A stretch of DNA of 64,000 nucleotides from Microbacterium festucae (GTDB lineage Bacteria > Actinomycetota > Actinomycetes > Actinomycetales > Microbacteriaceae): the NCBI RefSeq assembly GCF_025421715.1, contig NZ_JAOEFC010000004.1, positions 124,001 to 188,000 on the forward strand. Direction: 5' to 3'. Numbering within the stretch: position 1 is the first letter of the stretch; every line of letters begins with the position of its first letter. Made by a program: the position numbers and the translations under genes. Shown piece by piece: positions 25,693 through 35,028 of the stretch. The notes beneath the pieces were generated by a model. It saw nothing but the letters and a program-made list of their open reading frames with translations. It did not search any database and was not told where the DNA came from.

Positions 25693-25781
25693 CGACGGGG
25701 CGGGGCCGACGGGGCGTGACGGGGCGGGGCGCGACGGGGCGCGACGGGGCGCGGCGTGACGGGGCGGATGCCGCGGCATCC
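25693..25781. repeat. Short tandem run plus 16-bp palindrome
   Basis: Near-tandem copies of ACGGGGCG with (C/T)G joints fill 25693-25766, followed by the perfect palindrome GGATGCCGCGGCATCC at 25766-25781. Together with the family A element this fills the space between converging genes and probably helps terminate both. Confidence 0.6.
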
Positions 25782-25798
25782 GGGAGGGGGAGCGGCGG

Positions 25799-26980
25799 TC
25801 AGGCGGGGGTGTGGGGGAGGAGGATCCACACGCGGGCGCCGCCGGCGGGGGACTCCTCGATGCCGATGTGGCCGCCGTGCGCGTGCACGATGTGACGGCA
25901 TGTCGACAGGCCGATGCCGAGGCCGGGGGCCGCGGTGTCGCTGCCCCGGGTGAGCAGATCGAACACGCTCTCGCGCTCGGCCTCGGGCACGCCCGGTCCG
26001 TTGTCGTCGACCGTGATGCGCCAGCCCAGCGGGTCGGACTCGGCGGTGACCTCGATGAACGGGGCGGCGCCGGCGGCCGGGGCGAACTTGAGCGCGTTGG
26101 CGAGGAGATTCTGGAACAGCACCCGCAACAGCGTCGGGTCGCCGGTGACCGTGGCATCCGCGTCGACGACGATGGTGGCGCCTGCCGCGCGGATCGCGGC
26201 ATCCAGGTCGCCGAGCGCGCCGCCGAGGATCTCGGACAGCGCGACCTCGGTGCGCTTGGGGTGGGCGCCGCCGACGCGGGCGTAGTCGAGCAGGTCGGTG
26301 ACCATGTCGGTCATGCGTCCCGCGGCCCCCTCGGCCTGGGCGATCGCGCGCGCGGCGCCGGGGGCGGCGGCCATGTCGGGGCTGTCGGCGGCGATCTCGA
26401 GGTAGCCGACCAGCGCGGTGAGCGGATTGCGGAGGTCGTGGCTCACGCGGCCCGCGAACGAGGCGAGCTGCTCGTTGGAGCGGCCGAGCTCGCGGGTGAG
26501 CCGGCGCAGCTCGAGCACGTCGACCACCTGGTGGGCGAGCAGGTTGAGTCCCTCGCTCTGCGACGGGGCGAGCTCGCCGGTCTCGTCGTCGAACACGCAC
26601 AGCGTGCCGATGATGACGCCCTCGGGCGTGCGCAGCGGGCTCGAGGCGTAGAAGCGCACGTGCGCGATCTCGCCGGTGACGAACGGGTTCGATGCGAAGC
26701 GCGCGTCGATGCGCGCGTCGGAGACTGAGATGGGGCGCTTCTCGGTCAGCACGACGGTGCACATGGAGTCTTCGCGGGAGCACACGTCGGGTTCGAAGCC
26801 GACGGCGGCCACCTGGTGCTGGTGGCGCTCGTCGATGATGTTGATCACGGCCTTCGGCACGGCGCACAGGCTGGCGGCCAGCTGCACGAGGCCTTCGAGG
26901 TCGGGCTCGGCCGGTCCGGTCAGCACGTCGTAGCGCGCGATCGCCTCGACGCGCACCCGTTCTTCGATCGTCGTCGTCAC
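25799..26980 (-). CDS. Cytoplasmic GAF-domain sensor histidine kinase
   Basis: A 393-residue kinase without membrane segments. Residues about 20-165 form a GAF domain (AVINIIDERHQHQVAAVGFE); a HisKA helix with phospho-acceptor His follows in SFAGRVSHDLRNPL (about residue 183). The ATP-binding domain has the N box (LLANALKFAP), the G1 box (VDDNGPGVP) and the G2 box (GLGIGLSTCRHIV). GTG at 26980 is preceded by GGGGAG. No response regulator is adjacent, so it is an orphan and its partner must be elsewhere. Its ligand cannot be inferred. Confidence 0.9.
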   Translation of the reverse strand: MTTTIEERVRVEAIARYDVLTGPAEPDLEGLVQLAASLCAVPKAVINIIDERHQHQVAAVGFEPDVCSREDSMCTVVLTEKRPISVSDARIDARFASNPFVTGEIAHVRFYASSPLRTPEGVIIGTLCVFDDETGELAPSQSEGLNLLAHQVVDVLELRRLTRELGRSNEQLASFAGRVSHDLRNPLTALVGYLEIAADSPDMAAAPGAARAIAQAEGAAGRMTDMVTDLLDYARVGGAHPKRTEVALSEILGGALGDLDAAIRAAGATIVVDADATVTGDPTLLRVLFQNLLANALKFAPAAGAAPFIEVTAESDPLGWRITVDDNGPGVPEAERESVFDLLTRGSDTAAPGLGIGLSTCRHIVHAHGGHIGIEESPAGGARVWILLPHTPA

Positions 26981-27028
26981 ACCGGACTCCCCATAGACGT
27001 ATTCAGCCTGATCAGACTATCCGTGCCG

Positions 27029-27075
27029 CACGCCCGCCGGGCCCCGGAACCCGGCCACGCCCGCCGGGCCCCGGA
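27029..27075. repeat. Two direct 20-bp repeats
   Basis: CACGCCCGCCGGGCCCCGGA occurs at 27029-27048 and again at 27056-27075. Each copy can form a small GCCCG/CGGGC hairpin. The pair lies between the GH3 stop and the kinase start and may serve as a terminator for the GH3 operon. Confidence 0.6.
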
Positions 27076-27086
27076 TCCGGCCAAGG

Positions 27087-29366
27087 TCAGCTGACGCGGG
27101 TGCGGATGGCGGCGGGGGCCAGGCGGGCGTCGGCGGGCGTCGGGGTGTACACCGGCCCGGTCAGGGTGACGGTCGTCTCGGTCTCGCGGTCGGCGCACGA
27201 GCCGCCGACCCACAGCTCGATGTCGCCGGGCTCGACGATGCGCGCCCCGGCGCGGCCGGTGAAGGCGAACCGCGTGGGCGGCACGGCGAACTCGACGATC
27301 GCCGACTCTCCCGGCTGCAGGGCCACGCGCTGGTAGGCCACCAGCTGCGCGACGGGGCGCACGACGCTCGCGTGCACGTCGCGGGCGTAGAGCTGCACGA
27401 GGTCGACCCCGGCCCGGTCGCCGGTGTTGGTCACCTCGACGGATGCCGTGAACGTCGCACCCGTGTCGGCCTCGGCCGGCGCCGTCAGGTCGGTGCGCGC
27501 GAACGTCGTGTACGACAGGCCGTGCCCGAAGGGCAGCGTCGGCGTGCTGTGGGCGCTCGTCACCCCCGACGACCCGCCGAGCAGCGGGTGCAGGTAGGAG
27601 TAGGGCTGCGCGCCGGCCGACCGGGGGAGGGAGACCGGCAGGTGCCCCGAGGGGCACAGCCGCCCCGACAGCACTCCGGCGATGGCGGCCCCGCCCTCCT
27701 CGCCGGGGAAGAAGGCCTGCACCACGGCGGCGGGGCGATGCGGACCCTCGATGGCCCAGTCGATTGTGTAGGGGCGGCCCGACAGCACGACCAGCACCAC
27801 CGGCGTCCCCGTGGCGACCACCGCCTCGACGAGGTCCCGCTGCACGCCGGGCAGTTCGAGGCTCTCGACGTCGTTGCCCTCGCCGACGGTGCCGCGGCCG
27901 AACAGGCCGGCGCGGTCGCCGACCACCACGATGGCCGCATCGGCCGACGCGGCCGCCTCGACGGCATCCGGGATGCCGGAGCGGTCGGCCCCTTCGACGT
28001 CGCATCCGGGGTGCACGGTGATGCCGGCGCGCGGCATCTCGCCGCGCAGCGCCGTGAGCACATCGGGGATCTCGAACCCCATCGGATGCCCCGGGTGGTG
28101 GGCGAGCACGTGGTTGGCGAACGAGTAGCACCCCATCAGCGCCTCGGCCGCCGCGGCGTTGGGGCCGATCACGGCCAGACGCCGACCGTCCTCCCCGCCG
28201 AGGGGCAGGATGCCGTCGTTGGTGAGCAGCACGACCGATTGCTCGGCCAGGCGGCGGGCGATGCCCCGGTGCACGGGGCTGTCGAGGTCGATGCGGGTCG
28301 GCGGCGTCTCGAAGGTCTCATCGAGCAGGCCGAGCTCCTCCTTCTGGGCGATCACCCGTCGCACCGCGGTGTCGATCAGCTGCTCGTCGATCCGGCCCTG
28401 CTCGATCGCCGCCCGCAGCGGGCCGGCGAAGGCGTCGCCGGTGGGCAGCTCCACATCCACCCCGGCCTCAAGGGCCAGCACCGCCGCCTCGCCGAGGTCG
28501 GCGGCGATGCCGTGCGTGGTGTGCAGGAAGTTGACGGCGAAGTAGTCCGAGACCACGACGCCGTCGAATCCCCACTCCCCGCGCAGCAGGTCGGTCAGCA
28601 GCTCGCGCGAGGAGGCCACCGGGATGCCGTCGATGTCGGTGTACGAGTTCATCACGCTGCGCGCGCCGCCGTCGCGCACCGCCATCTCGAACGGCGGCAG
28701 GAACACGTCGGCGATCTCGCGCGGCCCGGCGTGCACGGGGGCGTGGTTGCGCCCGGCCTGCGAGGCCGAGTAGCCGACGAAGTGCTTGAGGGTGGCGTGC
28801 ACGCCGCCGTCCTGCAGTCCGCGCACGTAGGCGGTGCCGATGGTGCCGACGACGTACGGGTCTTCGGCGATGCACTCGTCGACCCGCCCCCACCGGGGGT
28901 CGCGCACCACGTCCAGCACGGGGGCGAGCCCCTGGTGGATGCCGAGCTCGCGCATCGACGCGCCGATCGCCCGCCCCATCTCCTCGACGAGGTCGGCGTC
29001 GAAAGCGGCGCCCCACGCCAACGGGGTCGGGAAGGTCGCCGCCTTCCACGCCGCCAGCCCCGTGAGGCACTCCTCGTGGACGATCGCGGGGATGCCGGCG
29101 CGCGTGCGCGTGCGCAGTCGACGTTGCTCGGCCCACAGCCACCCGGCGCGTTCGACGGGGTCGACGGGGCGGGTGCCGTAGACGCGCGTGAGGTGTCCGA
29201 TGCCGTGGACGGTGGCATCCTCGTAGCGCGTGCTGCTGACCATCTCGCCCGCCATCGGGGCGACCACCACGCCGTCTTGATCGACCCAGTAGCCCACCAG
29301 CTGGGCGAGCTTCTCCTCTCGGCTCATCCCCGACACGATCGCTTCGACGCGTTCCGACACGTTCAT
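27087..29366 (-). CDS. GH3 beta-xylosidase/beta-glucosidase
   Basis: A 759-residue GH3 enzyme without signal peptide. The barrel holds ATLKHFVGYS and the nucleophile D274 in VVVSDYFAVNFLHT; the SDYFAV form is common in beta-xylosidases. The second domain opens with RRLAEQSVVLLTNDGILPL, and a fibronectin-like domain starts near residue 640 (FTASVEVTNTGDRAG). Its ATG overlaps the upstream permease stop (ATGA), so it is the last gene of the operon SBP-permease-permease-GH3. The next plus-strand genes are xylA and xylB, so release of xylose from imported xylo-oligosaccharides is likely. Confidence 0.91.
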   Translation of the reverse strand: MNVSERVEAIVSGMSREEKLAQLVGYWVDQDGVVVAPMAGEMVSSTRYEDATVHGIGHLTRVYGTRPVDPVERAGWLWAEQRRLRTRTRAGIPAIVHEECLTGLAAWKAATFPTPLAWGAAFDADLVEEMGRAIGASMRELGIHQGLAPVLDVVRDPRWGRVDECIAEDPYVVGTIGTAYVRGLQDGGVHATLKHFVGYSASQAGRNHAPVHAGPREIADVFLPPFEMAVRDGGARSVMNSYTDIDGIPVASSRELLTDLLRGEWGFDGVVVSDYFAVNFLHTTHGIAADLGEAAVLALEAGVDVELPTGDAFAGPLRAAIEQGRIDEQLIDTAVRRVIAQKEELGLLDETFETPPTRIDLDSPVHRGIARRLAEQSVVLLTNDGILPLGGEDGRRLAVIGPNAAAAEALMGCYSFANHVLAHHPGHPMGFEIPDVLTALRGEMPRAGITVHPGCDVEGADRSGIPDAVEAAASADAAIVVVGDRAGLFGRGTVGEGNDVESLELPGVQRDLVEAVVATGTPVVLVVLSGRPYTIDWAIEGPHRPAAVVQAFFPGEEGGAAIAGVLSGRLCPSGHLPVSLPRSAGAQPYSYLHPLLGGSSGVTSAHSTPTLPFGHGLSYTTFARTDLTAPAEADTGATFTASVEVTNTGDRAGVDLVQLYARDVHASVVRPVAQLVAYQRVALQPGESAIVEFAVPPTRFAFTGRAGARIVEPGDIELWVGGSCADRETETTVTLTGPVYTPTPADARLAPAAIRTRVS

Positions 29367-30250
29367 CCCTTCACCGCTCCGGTCAGCCCGCCGACGATCC
29401 GCCGCTCGAAGACGCTGAAGAACACGAGCGCGGGGATCATCGACAGAGATGTGAACGCCAACACCTTGGCGGTGTCGACGGAGTACTGCGACGAGAACGC
29501 CTGCACACCGAGCGGCAGGGTGAAGGTGGACTGGTCGTTGAGGATGTACAGCGGCAGCAGGTAGCTGTTCCAGCTGCCGATGAAGGCGAGGATGCCGACG
29601 GTGATGACACCGGGCAGCGCGAGCGGCAGCACCATCCGCCAGAAGAACCCGAGGCGACTGCATCCGTCGATGAAGGCGGCCTCCTGGATCTCGGCGGGGA
29701 TGGACCGCAGGAACGGTACCAGGATGATGATCGTCGTCGGCAGCGCGAAGGCGATCTGGGGCAGGATCACGCCGGTGAGCGAGTTCATCAGACCGAGCGA
29801 GCGCACGACGATGTACAGCGGGGTGATCGCGACGGTCAGCGGGAACATGAGGCCCGCGGCGAAGAGGGCATACAGGGCGCCGCGGCCGCGGAAGCGGTAG
29901 CGGGCGAGGGGGTAGGCGGCCATCAGCCCCAGCACGACCACGCCGACCGTGGTCGCCACGGCGGCGATGGTGGAGTTGAGCACCTCGCGCCAGAAGACCG
30001 GCCCGGCGAGCACGTCGAGGTAGTTCTTGCCCACCCACGGGTCGGGCCAGCCCGCCGGGTCGACGGTGATCTGCGCGTTGGTGCGGAAGCCGCCGATCAC
30101 GATGTAGAGGATCGGGGCGAGCATCAGCGCGATCACCAGCAGGGCGACGAACCCCACGACGGGCGTCGACCACCGGATGGGGCGGGGCCCGCGCCGGGGC
30201 GGGGCGGAGCGCTCGGGCGCGGAGCGGGGGGAGGCGGCGAGGGCGGTCAT
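29363..30250 (-). CDS. MalG-type ABC sugar permease
   Basis: A 295-residue CUT1 permease with six membrane segments, the first being VVGFVALLVIALMLAPILYI. The EAA loop reads IQEAAFIDGCSRLGFFWRMV, and the C-terminus ends in the usual RRIVGGLTGAVKG. The Ala/Pro/Arg-rich N-terminal 25 residues are probably cytoplasmic. It overlaps its neighbours by ATGA at both ends. It is part of the xyloside importer with the genes at 30247 and 31278. Confidence 0.92.
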   Translation of the reverse strand: MTALAASPRSAPERSAPPRRGPRPIRWSTPVVGFVALLVIALMLAPILYIVIGGFRTNAQITVDPAGWPDPWVGKNYLDVLAGPVFWREVLNSTIAAVATTVGVVVLGLMAAYPLARYRFRGRGALYALFAAGLMFPLTVAITPLYIVVRSLGLMNSLTGVILPQIAFALPTTIIILVPFLRSIPAEIQEAAFIDGCSRLGFFWRMVLPLALPGVITVGILAFIGSWNSYLLPLYILNDQSTFTLPLGVQAFSSQYSVDTAKVLAFTSLSMIPALVFFSVFERRIVGGLTGAVKG

Positions 30251-31269
30251 CGGGTGGGCCTGTCGGTGAGGGCGCCGTCGGTGTCGCGGCGCAGCACGTA
30301 GCGCTGATAGATCAGGGCGACGACGAGGGAGATGAGGAACAGCACCACCGCGACGGCGTTGCCGTAGCCGAACGCTCCCGCGTTGCGGCCGTTGGCGACC
30401 ATGTAGGTGACCATCGTGGAGGTGCCCGCGGTGGAGGCGATGTACTGCCCCCAGATGATGTAGACCAGGTCGAACAGCTGCAGGGCGCCGATGATCGACA
30501 GGAACGCCCAGATGCGCAGCGTGGGGGCCAGCAGCGGCAGTGCGATGCGGCGCTGGATCTGCCAGAACGAGGCGCCGTCGAGGGCGGCCGCCTCGTAGAG
30601 CTCTTCGGGGATGCCCTGGAGGCCGGCGAGGAAGAGGATGACGGCGAAGCCGATGTACTTCCAGGTGAGGATGGCCATCAGCGTCCAGATGGCGATGTCG
30701 GGGTCGGCGAGCCAGTCCTGCGCGAGGGTGCCCAGGCCCAGGCTCTCGAGCATGCCGTTGAGCGCGCCCTGCGTCTGCAGCATGAGGCTCAGCCCGGTGC
30801 CCACGACCACCTCGGAGATCACGTACGGCACGAAGATCAGCACCCGGATGAGCGATTGCCCCCGCATCCGGCGGTTGAGCAGCAGCGCGAGCAGGATCGC
30901 CGCCGGCCCCTGCAGCACGAGGGAGGCCACCACGATGAACGCGTTGTGGCCGAGCGCCTCCTGAAACTGCGGGTCGGTGAGGATGACGACGTAGTTCTGC
31001 AGGCCGACGAAGTCGGTGGCGGGGCCGTAGCCGCTCCAGCGGAAGAAGCCGTAATACGCCGCCATCGCCACCGGGAAGATGACGAACCCGACGAAGAAGA
31101 GGGCGGCGGGGCCCACGAGCAGGGCGATCTCGAGGCGGGCGGGCCACCGGGAGGAGGCCCGCGGGCGTCGGCGCGGCGAGGACGGGGGCGGCGTGGGCGC
31201 GCCCCCGTCCTGCGGTGCGACCTCCGCCGACGACGGGGGCGTCGTCAGGGTGTTCGCGCGGGTTGGCAT
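30247..31269 (-). CDS. MalF-type ABC sugar permease
   Basis: A 340-residue CUT1 permease. An unusually long N-terminal tail of about 45 residues, rich in Pro, Ser and Arg, precedes six membrane segments starting at IALLVGPAALFFVGFVIFPV. The EAA loop is LYEAAALDGASFWQIQRRIA. The ATG is eight bases after the binding-protein stop and the end overlaps the next permease by ATGA. No sugar-specific residues can be named. Confidence 0.92.
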   Translation of the reverse strand: MPTRANTLTTPPSSAEVAPQDGGAPTPPPSSPRRRPRASSRWPARLEIALLVGPAALFFVGFVIFPVAMAAYYGFFRWSGYGPATDFVGLQNYVVILTDPQFQEALGHNAFIVVASLVLQGPAAILLALLLNRRMRGQSLIRVLIFVPYVISEVVVGTGLSLMLQTQGALNGMLESLGLGTLAQDWLADPDIAIWTLMAILTWKYIGFAVILFLAGLQGIPEELYEAAALDGASFWQIQRRIALPLLAPTLRIWAFLSIIGALQLFDLVYIIWGQYIASTAGTSTMVTYMVANGRNAGAFGYGNAVAVVLFLISLVVALIYQRYVLRRDTDGALTDRPTR

Positions 31270-31277
31270 GAACCTGA

Positions 31278-32567
31278 TCAGCCCTTCTTGCCGGCCTGGT
31301 TGGCGGCGTCGACGAGCTCCTGCGGCGTGCTCTTGCCCGCGAGCATGTCGACGACGGCCACGTTCAGCGCGTTGCCGACGCTCTGGCCGAGGATCGTGTC
31401 GAGCCACTGCGACACGAACGGCGCCTTGTTGTACGACTCGAGGATCTGCTGCAGATAGTCCTCGGTGACCGCCTTCTGCGCCTCGGTGTTCACCGGCGGG
31501 GAGGAGAAGGCCGTGTAGTAGGCGATCTGCTGCTCGTTCGATCCGATGAAGTTGAGGAAGTCGGCGCACGCGGCCGGCGCCTGCGCGGCGCACGAGTAGC
31601 CGTCGACGCCGCCCATCATCGAGCCGGGCTCGCCCTCGCCGCCGCTGACCTCCGGGAACGGGTACCAGGCCAGGTCGGGCAGCGGCTTCTGGTCGGGGGT
31701 GAGCGAGGCGATCACGCCCGGGTCCCACGCGCCCATCAGCTCGCCGCCGGCCTTGTGGTTGGCCACGAGACCGGCCGAGCTGCCCGCGCCCTGCTGGGCG
31801 GAGGTGGTGAGGAAGCCCTCGTTGAACGGCTCGGTCTTCGCGAAGGCGTCGAGGTCTTCAGCCGCCTTCACCCAGCATCCGTCGCTGAAGTCCTTCGAGT
31901 CGCCGGTGGCCTCCATCGTCTTCGGGGAGCACTCGCGGATCGCGAACCAGTAGAACCAGTGCGCGGCCGGCCACGCGTCTTTGGCGCCGAGCGCCAGCGG
32001 TGCCACCCCGATCGACTTGAGCTTGTCGTTGGCGGCGACGAGCTCGTCGACGGTCGTCGGGGTCTCGGTGACGCCCGCCTGCTGGTAGAGGTCCTTGCTG
32101 TAGAAGATGCCGCCGGGCAGCACTGACAGCGGCATCGCCCAGATCTTGTCCTGGTAGGTCTCGGCCTTGAACGATCCGGCCGAGATGTTCTCCTTCGCCT
32201 CACCGGCGATCTTGTCGGTGAGGTCCATGAGCTGGCCGGCGGAGGCCATGGCCGTCATCTTGCCGCCGCCGCGCTGCAGGAAGATGTCGGGCGGGTCGCC
32301 GGCGTTGAGCGCGGTCTGGAGCTTGCCGTCCATGTCTTCGTTCTGCACGGACTGCATCTCGATCGTGACGTTCGGGTTCTCCTTCTCGAACGCGGCGATG
32401 GCGTCTTCCCAGTATTGCTGTCCGGGTCCGGTGGTGGAGTTCTGCCACAGCGTCATGGCGACCTCGCCGTCTGCGGATTCGGCGGATCCGCCGCCGCTGC
32501 AGCCACTCAGCGCGAGCGCGCCGAGCACTGCGATCGCTGAGCCCGCGAGGAGCTTGCGAGTGATCAT
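31278..32567 (-). CDS. CUT1 sugar-binding lipoprotein
   Basis: A 429-residue extracellular binding protein. The signal MITRKLLAGSAIAVLGALAL ends in the lipobox LSGC (Cys about 23). The family-1 pattern is visible in VAMTLWQNSTTGPGQQYWED and in the hinge region AGVTETPTTVDELVAANDKL. AGGGGA stands before ATG 32567; the frame is open further up, but that stretch is the promoter. First gene of the operon, facing lacI at 32744 across a perfect operator. The ligand is probably xylobiose or xylo-oligosaccharides, judged from GH3, xylA and xylB. Confidence 0.92.
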   Translation of the reverse strand: MITRKLLAGSAIAVLGALALSGCSGGGSAESADGEVAMTLWQNSTTGPGQQYWEDAIAAFEKENPNVTIEMQSVQNEDMDGKLQTALNAGDPPDIFLQRGGGKMTAMASAGQLMDLTDKIAGEAKENISAGSFKAETYQDKIWAMPLSVLPGGIFYSKDLYQQAGVTETPTTVDELVAANDKLKSIGVAPLALGAKDAWPAAHWFYWFAIRECSPKTMEATGDSKDFSDGCWVKAAEDLDAFAKTEPFNEGFLTTSAQQGAGSSAGLVANHKAGGELMGAWDPGVIASLTPDQKPLPDLAWYPFPEVSGGEGEPGSMMGGVDGYSCAAQAPAACADFLNFIGSNEQQIAYYTAFSSPPVNTEAQKAVTEDYLQQILESYNKAPFVSQWLDTILGQSVGNALNVAVVDMLAGKSTPQELVDAANQAGKKG

Positions 32568-32670
32568 GTGATTCCCCTCTTCATCGAGTCGCACCTCGGC
32601 CATCGAGGTGTGGGCACATCTGGGCGGAGCCGGTGCGGGGCGCCGCGCTTCGGGCGCTCCCGAAGTCCCG

Positions 32671-32702
32671 ATTAGTTTCCGGTGACCACAAATTCGTGTC
32701 AA
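32671..32702 (-). promoter_or_regulatory. Promoter of the xyloside importer operon
   Basis: On the minus strand a perfect -35 TTGACA (32702-32697) is followed about 18 bases later by AAACTAAT (32678-32671), a weaker -10. The last two bases of the operator at 32701-32720 are the first two of TTGACA, so a bound repressor would cover the -35. Confidence 0.6.
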
Positions 32703-32720
32703 CCGTTTTCGAAAACGGTT
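32701..32720. promoter_or_regulatory. Perfect 20-bp LacI operator
   Basis: AACCGTTTTCGAAAACGGTT is an exact palindrome with the central CG typical of LacI-family sites. It lies 24 bases before lacI and at the -35 of the divergent importer promoter, so it would serve both autoregulation and control of the operon. Confidence 0.85.
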
Positions 32721-32743
32721 TCCAGTCGTTATCCTTCTGTGCC

Positions 32744-33751
32744 ATGGCCCTGCGTCCGACCATCCACGACGTCGCCCGCGATGCCGGGGTGTCGGTCTCC
32801 ACGGTGTCCAAAGCGGTCAACGGGCGCTACGGCGTGGCATCCGAGACGGTCGAGCGCGTGCTCGCCTCGGTGCAGCGTCTCGGCTACGCGTCGAGCCTCA
32901 TCGCGAGCAGCATGCGCTCCTCGCGTACGGGGGTGATCGGCGTGCTCGTGGCCGACTTCGAGCCCTTCAGCACCGAGGTGCTCAAGGGCGTGAGCACGGC
33001 GCTGCGGGGCCACGCGTTCGACCTGCTCGCCTACAGCGGGTCGCAGGGGCCGGATGCCGCGGGGTGGGAGCGGCGCTCGCTCAGCCGCCTGAGCGGCACG
33101 CTCATCGACGGGGCGATCATCGTGACGCCGACCGTCGTGAACGTGCCCGTCGACGTGCCGATCGTCGCCGTCGACCCCCACACCGGTCCCGCCGACCTGC
33201 CGACCGTCGAGGCCGACAGCTTCGGCGGCGCGCTGCAGGCGGTGCGCTACCTCATCGAGCTCGGGCACACGCGGATCGCCTTCGTCGCGGGGCGCAGCGA
33301 CCTGCGCTCCTCGATCGCCCGCGACGCCGGGTACCGCCGGGCGCTGGCCGATGCCGGCATCCCGTTCCGCCCCGACATGATCGCGATCGGCGGGTACGAC
33401 ACCGAGGCCGGCCGTGAGGCCGCCCGGGCGCTGCTGTCGCACGCGGGCAGGCCGACCGCGATCTTCGCCGCCAACGACATGTCGGCGCTCGCGGTCATCG
33501 ACGTCGCGCGCGAACTGGGACTGCGGGTGCCCGAGGATCTCTCGGTGATCGGCTTCGACGACGTGCCCGAGGCGTCGCAGGCCACCCCGGCGCTGTCGAC
33601 CGTGCGCCAGCCGATGAAGCGCATCGGCGCGGCCGCAGCGACCATGCTGCTCGGACTGCTCGATGCCCCCGGCGGCGACGCCGCCCCGTCGCACCTGCGC
33701 CTGCCGACCCGTCTCGTGCCCCGCGGCACGACCGCCCCGCCCACCCGCTGA
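32744..33751 (+). CDS. LacI-family regulator of the xyloside importer
   Basis: A 335-residue repressor. The helix-turn-helix and hinge are in residues 1-58 (TIHDVARDAGVSVSTVSKAV, then YASSLIASSMRSSRTG), followed by the sugar-sensing domain with VIGFDDVPEASQATPALSTV near the end. No ribosome site is visible before the ATG; TTATCC lies ten bases upstream, so the mRNA may be leaderless. It faces the importer operon across a perfect operator, which makes local control nearly certain. The inducer is probably xylobiose or a related sugar (inference). Confidence 0.92.
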   Translation: MALRPTIHDVARDAGVSVSTVSKAVNGRYGVASETVERVLASVQRLGYASSLIASSMRSSRTGVIGVLVADFEPFSTEVLKGVSTALRGHAFDLLAYSGSQGPDAAGWERRSLSRLSGTLIDGAIIVTPTVVNVPVDVPIVAVDPHTGPADLPTVEADSFGGALQAVRYLIELGHTRIAFVAGRSDLRSSIARDAGYRRALADAGIPFRPDMIAIGGYDTEAGREAARALLSHAGRPTAIFAANDMSALAVIDVARELGLRVPEDLSVIGFDDVPEASQATPALSTVRQPMKRIGAAAATMLLGLLDAPGGDAAPSHLRLPTRLVPRGTTAPPTR

Positions 33752-33754
33752 CCC

Positions 33755-33800
33755 GCCCGCCGGAGCGGGCGCCCCGCGCCGGGGAGCCCGCGGCGCGGGG
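33755..33800. terminator. Paired stem-loops between converging lacI and ROK genes
   Basis: GCCCGC-CGGA-GCGGGC at 33755-33770 and CCCCGCGCC / GGCGCGGGG at 33772-33800 are two perfect G+C stems in the 63-bp gap between converging genes. Symmetry lets both work in either direction. Confidence 0.7.
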
Positions 33801-33814
33801 TGCGGGGTTCGAGG

Positions 33815-34969
33815 TCAGCCGACCGGGGCCCGGAGGAGGGGGGCGAAGGCGATCTCGGCGGCGCCGATGAGCAGGCGGTCGCCGGCGAGGCCGGCCGAGA
33901 GGATGCGCAGGCCCTCGCCGTTGGCCGACATCGCCTGGCCGCGCACGGCGTCGACGAGGTCGGAGCCGCTGAACTCGGAGATCAGCGCGAGGAACCCGCC
34001 GAGCACGATCACCTCGGGGTTGAGCACGTTCACCGCGTTGGCGAGCGCGGTGGCGAGGATGCGGCGCTGCCGGGCCACCTCGTCGGCCACGGCCGGGTCG
34101 GCCGAGGCGGTCAGCGCGGCGCGCAGGCCGCCGTCGTCGACGGCCGGGATGCCGAGGGCGGCCAGCAGCCGGGCGCGGCTGACCTCGTCTTCGAGCACGC
34201 CGTCGGGGGCGCTCCGATCGGCCTCGACCGCGATGCCGGGGCGGTTCTGCCCGAACTCGCCGGCGTAGCCGCGGGCTCCGGTGACGGGGATGCCGTGCAC
34301 GATGAGCCCGCCGCCGATGCCCGAGGCGCCGCCGTTGAGGTAGACGACGTCGTCGATGCCGTGCGCGGCGCCGAACAGGTGCTCGGCCAGGGCGCCGAGG
34401 CTCGCGTCGTTGTCGACGGCCACCGGCAGCCCGGTCGCAGCGCCGACGAGGTCGCGCAGCGGCGCGTCGGTCCAGTCCAGGTGCGGGGCGCGGCGCACCA
34501 GTCCGTCGTCGGCGCGCACCAGTCCCGGCACGGCCAGGCCGATCCCCACGATGCGGGCGGATGCCAGGGGTCCCTCGCGCCACGCTGCCACGCGCGCGGC
34601 GATGAGGGCGGCGGTGTCGTCGGGGGAGATGAGTCCGGTCTGCTCGTGGCGCTCGCGCACGACGATGCGCCGGTCGAGGCCGACGGCGGCGATCTCGACG
34701 GCATCCACCTCGGGGTTGGCCGCGATGGCGACGATGCCCGGGTGGGCCGAGACGATGGGCGACGGGCGACCGACGCGGCGCTCGGAGGCGCTGAAGCCGG
34801 GGGCGTGCTCTTCGACGAGCCCGCCGTCGACCAGTTCGGTGACGAGGTCGGCGATCGTCGAGCGGTTGAGGCCCGTCTCTTCGGTCAGCGCCGAGCGCGA
34901 CCGGGGGCCGCCGAGGTGCACGCTGCGCAGCAGGCGGGCGAGGTTTCGCTGTCGGACGCTGTCTTCCAC
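33815..34969 (-). CDS. xylR: ROK-family repressor, XylR type
   Basis: A repressor of about 384 residues. Residues 1-70 contain the winged helix ([20 protein letters not shown], then [20 protein letters not shown]); the ROK domain follows with the sugar/ATP fold signature ([28 protein letters not shown]). A canonical ROK zinc motif with clustered cysteines is not obvious. The start chosen is GTG 34969; the reading frame upstream runs into the operator. It diverges from xylA with TGTTGG-GA-CCAACA between them, so control of xylose isomerase by xylose is the likely role. Confidence 0.9.
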   Translation of the reverse strand: MEDSVRQRNLARLLRSVHLGGPRSRSALTEETGLNRSTIADLVTELVDGGLVEEHAPGFSASERRVGRPSPIVSAHPGIVAIAANPEVDAVEIAAVGLDRRIVVRERHEQTGLISPDDTAALIAARVAAWREGPLASARIVGIGLAVPGLVRADDGLVRRAPHLDWTDAPLRDLVGAATGLPVAVDNDASLGALAEHLFGAAHGIDDVVYLNGGASGIGGGLIVHGIPVTGARGYAGEFGQNRPGIAVEADRSAPDGVLEDEVSRARLLAALGIPAVDDGGLRAALTASADPAVADEVARQRRILATALANAVNVLNPEVIVLGGFLALISEFSGSDLVDAVRGQAMSANGEGLRILSAGLAGDRLLIGAAEIAFAPLLRAPVG

Positions 34970-34984
34970 ATCTTCATCGTAGTA

Positions 34985-34998
34985 TGTTGGGACCAACA
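34985..34998. promoter_or_regulatory. xylO: ROK/XylR operator at the xylA promoter
   Basis: TGTTGG and CCAACA flank GA, a 6-2-6 inverted repeat. A TAGTAT -10-like box for xylA precedes it at 34980-34985, so the repressor would sit on the transcription start. Such TTGG/CCAA repeats are typical of XylR-type ROK sites. Confidence 0.7.
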
Positions 34999-35028
34999 AC
35001 AATTGGGTCACTCGCGCAAAGGAGCAAC

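Noticed and set aside
25799-26980. Two-component pair
   Set aside because: The kinase is clear, but no receiver-domain protein occurs next to it on either side; it is listed as an orphan.
32648-32665. Second operator CTTCGGG-CGCT-CCCGAAG upstream of the xyloside binding protein
   Set aside because: It is a perfect 7-bp stem but differs from the operator at 32701 and from the other LacI sites; in the 5' leader it may be only a stem-loop, so it is not called.
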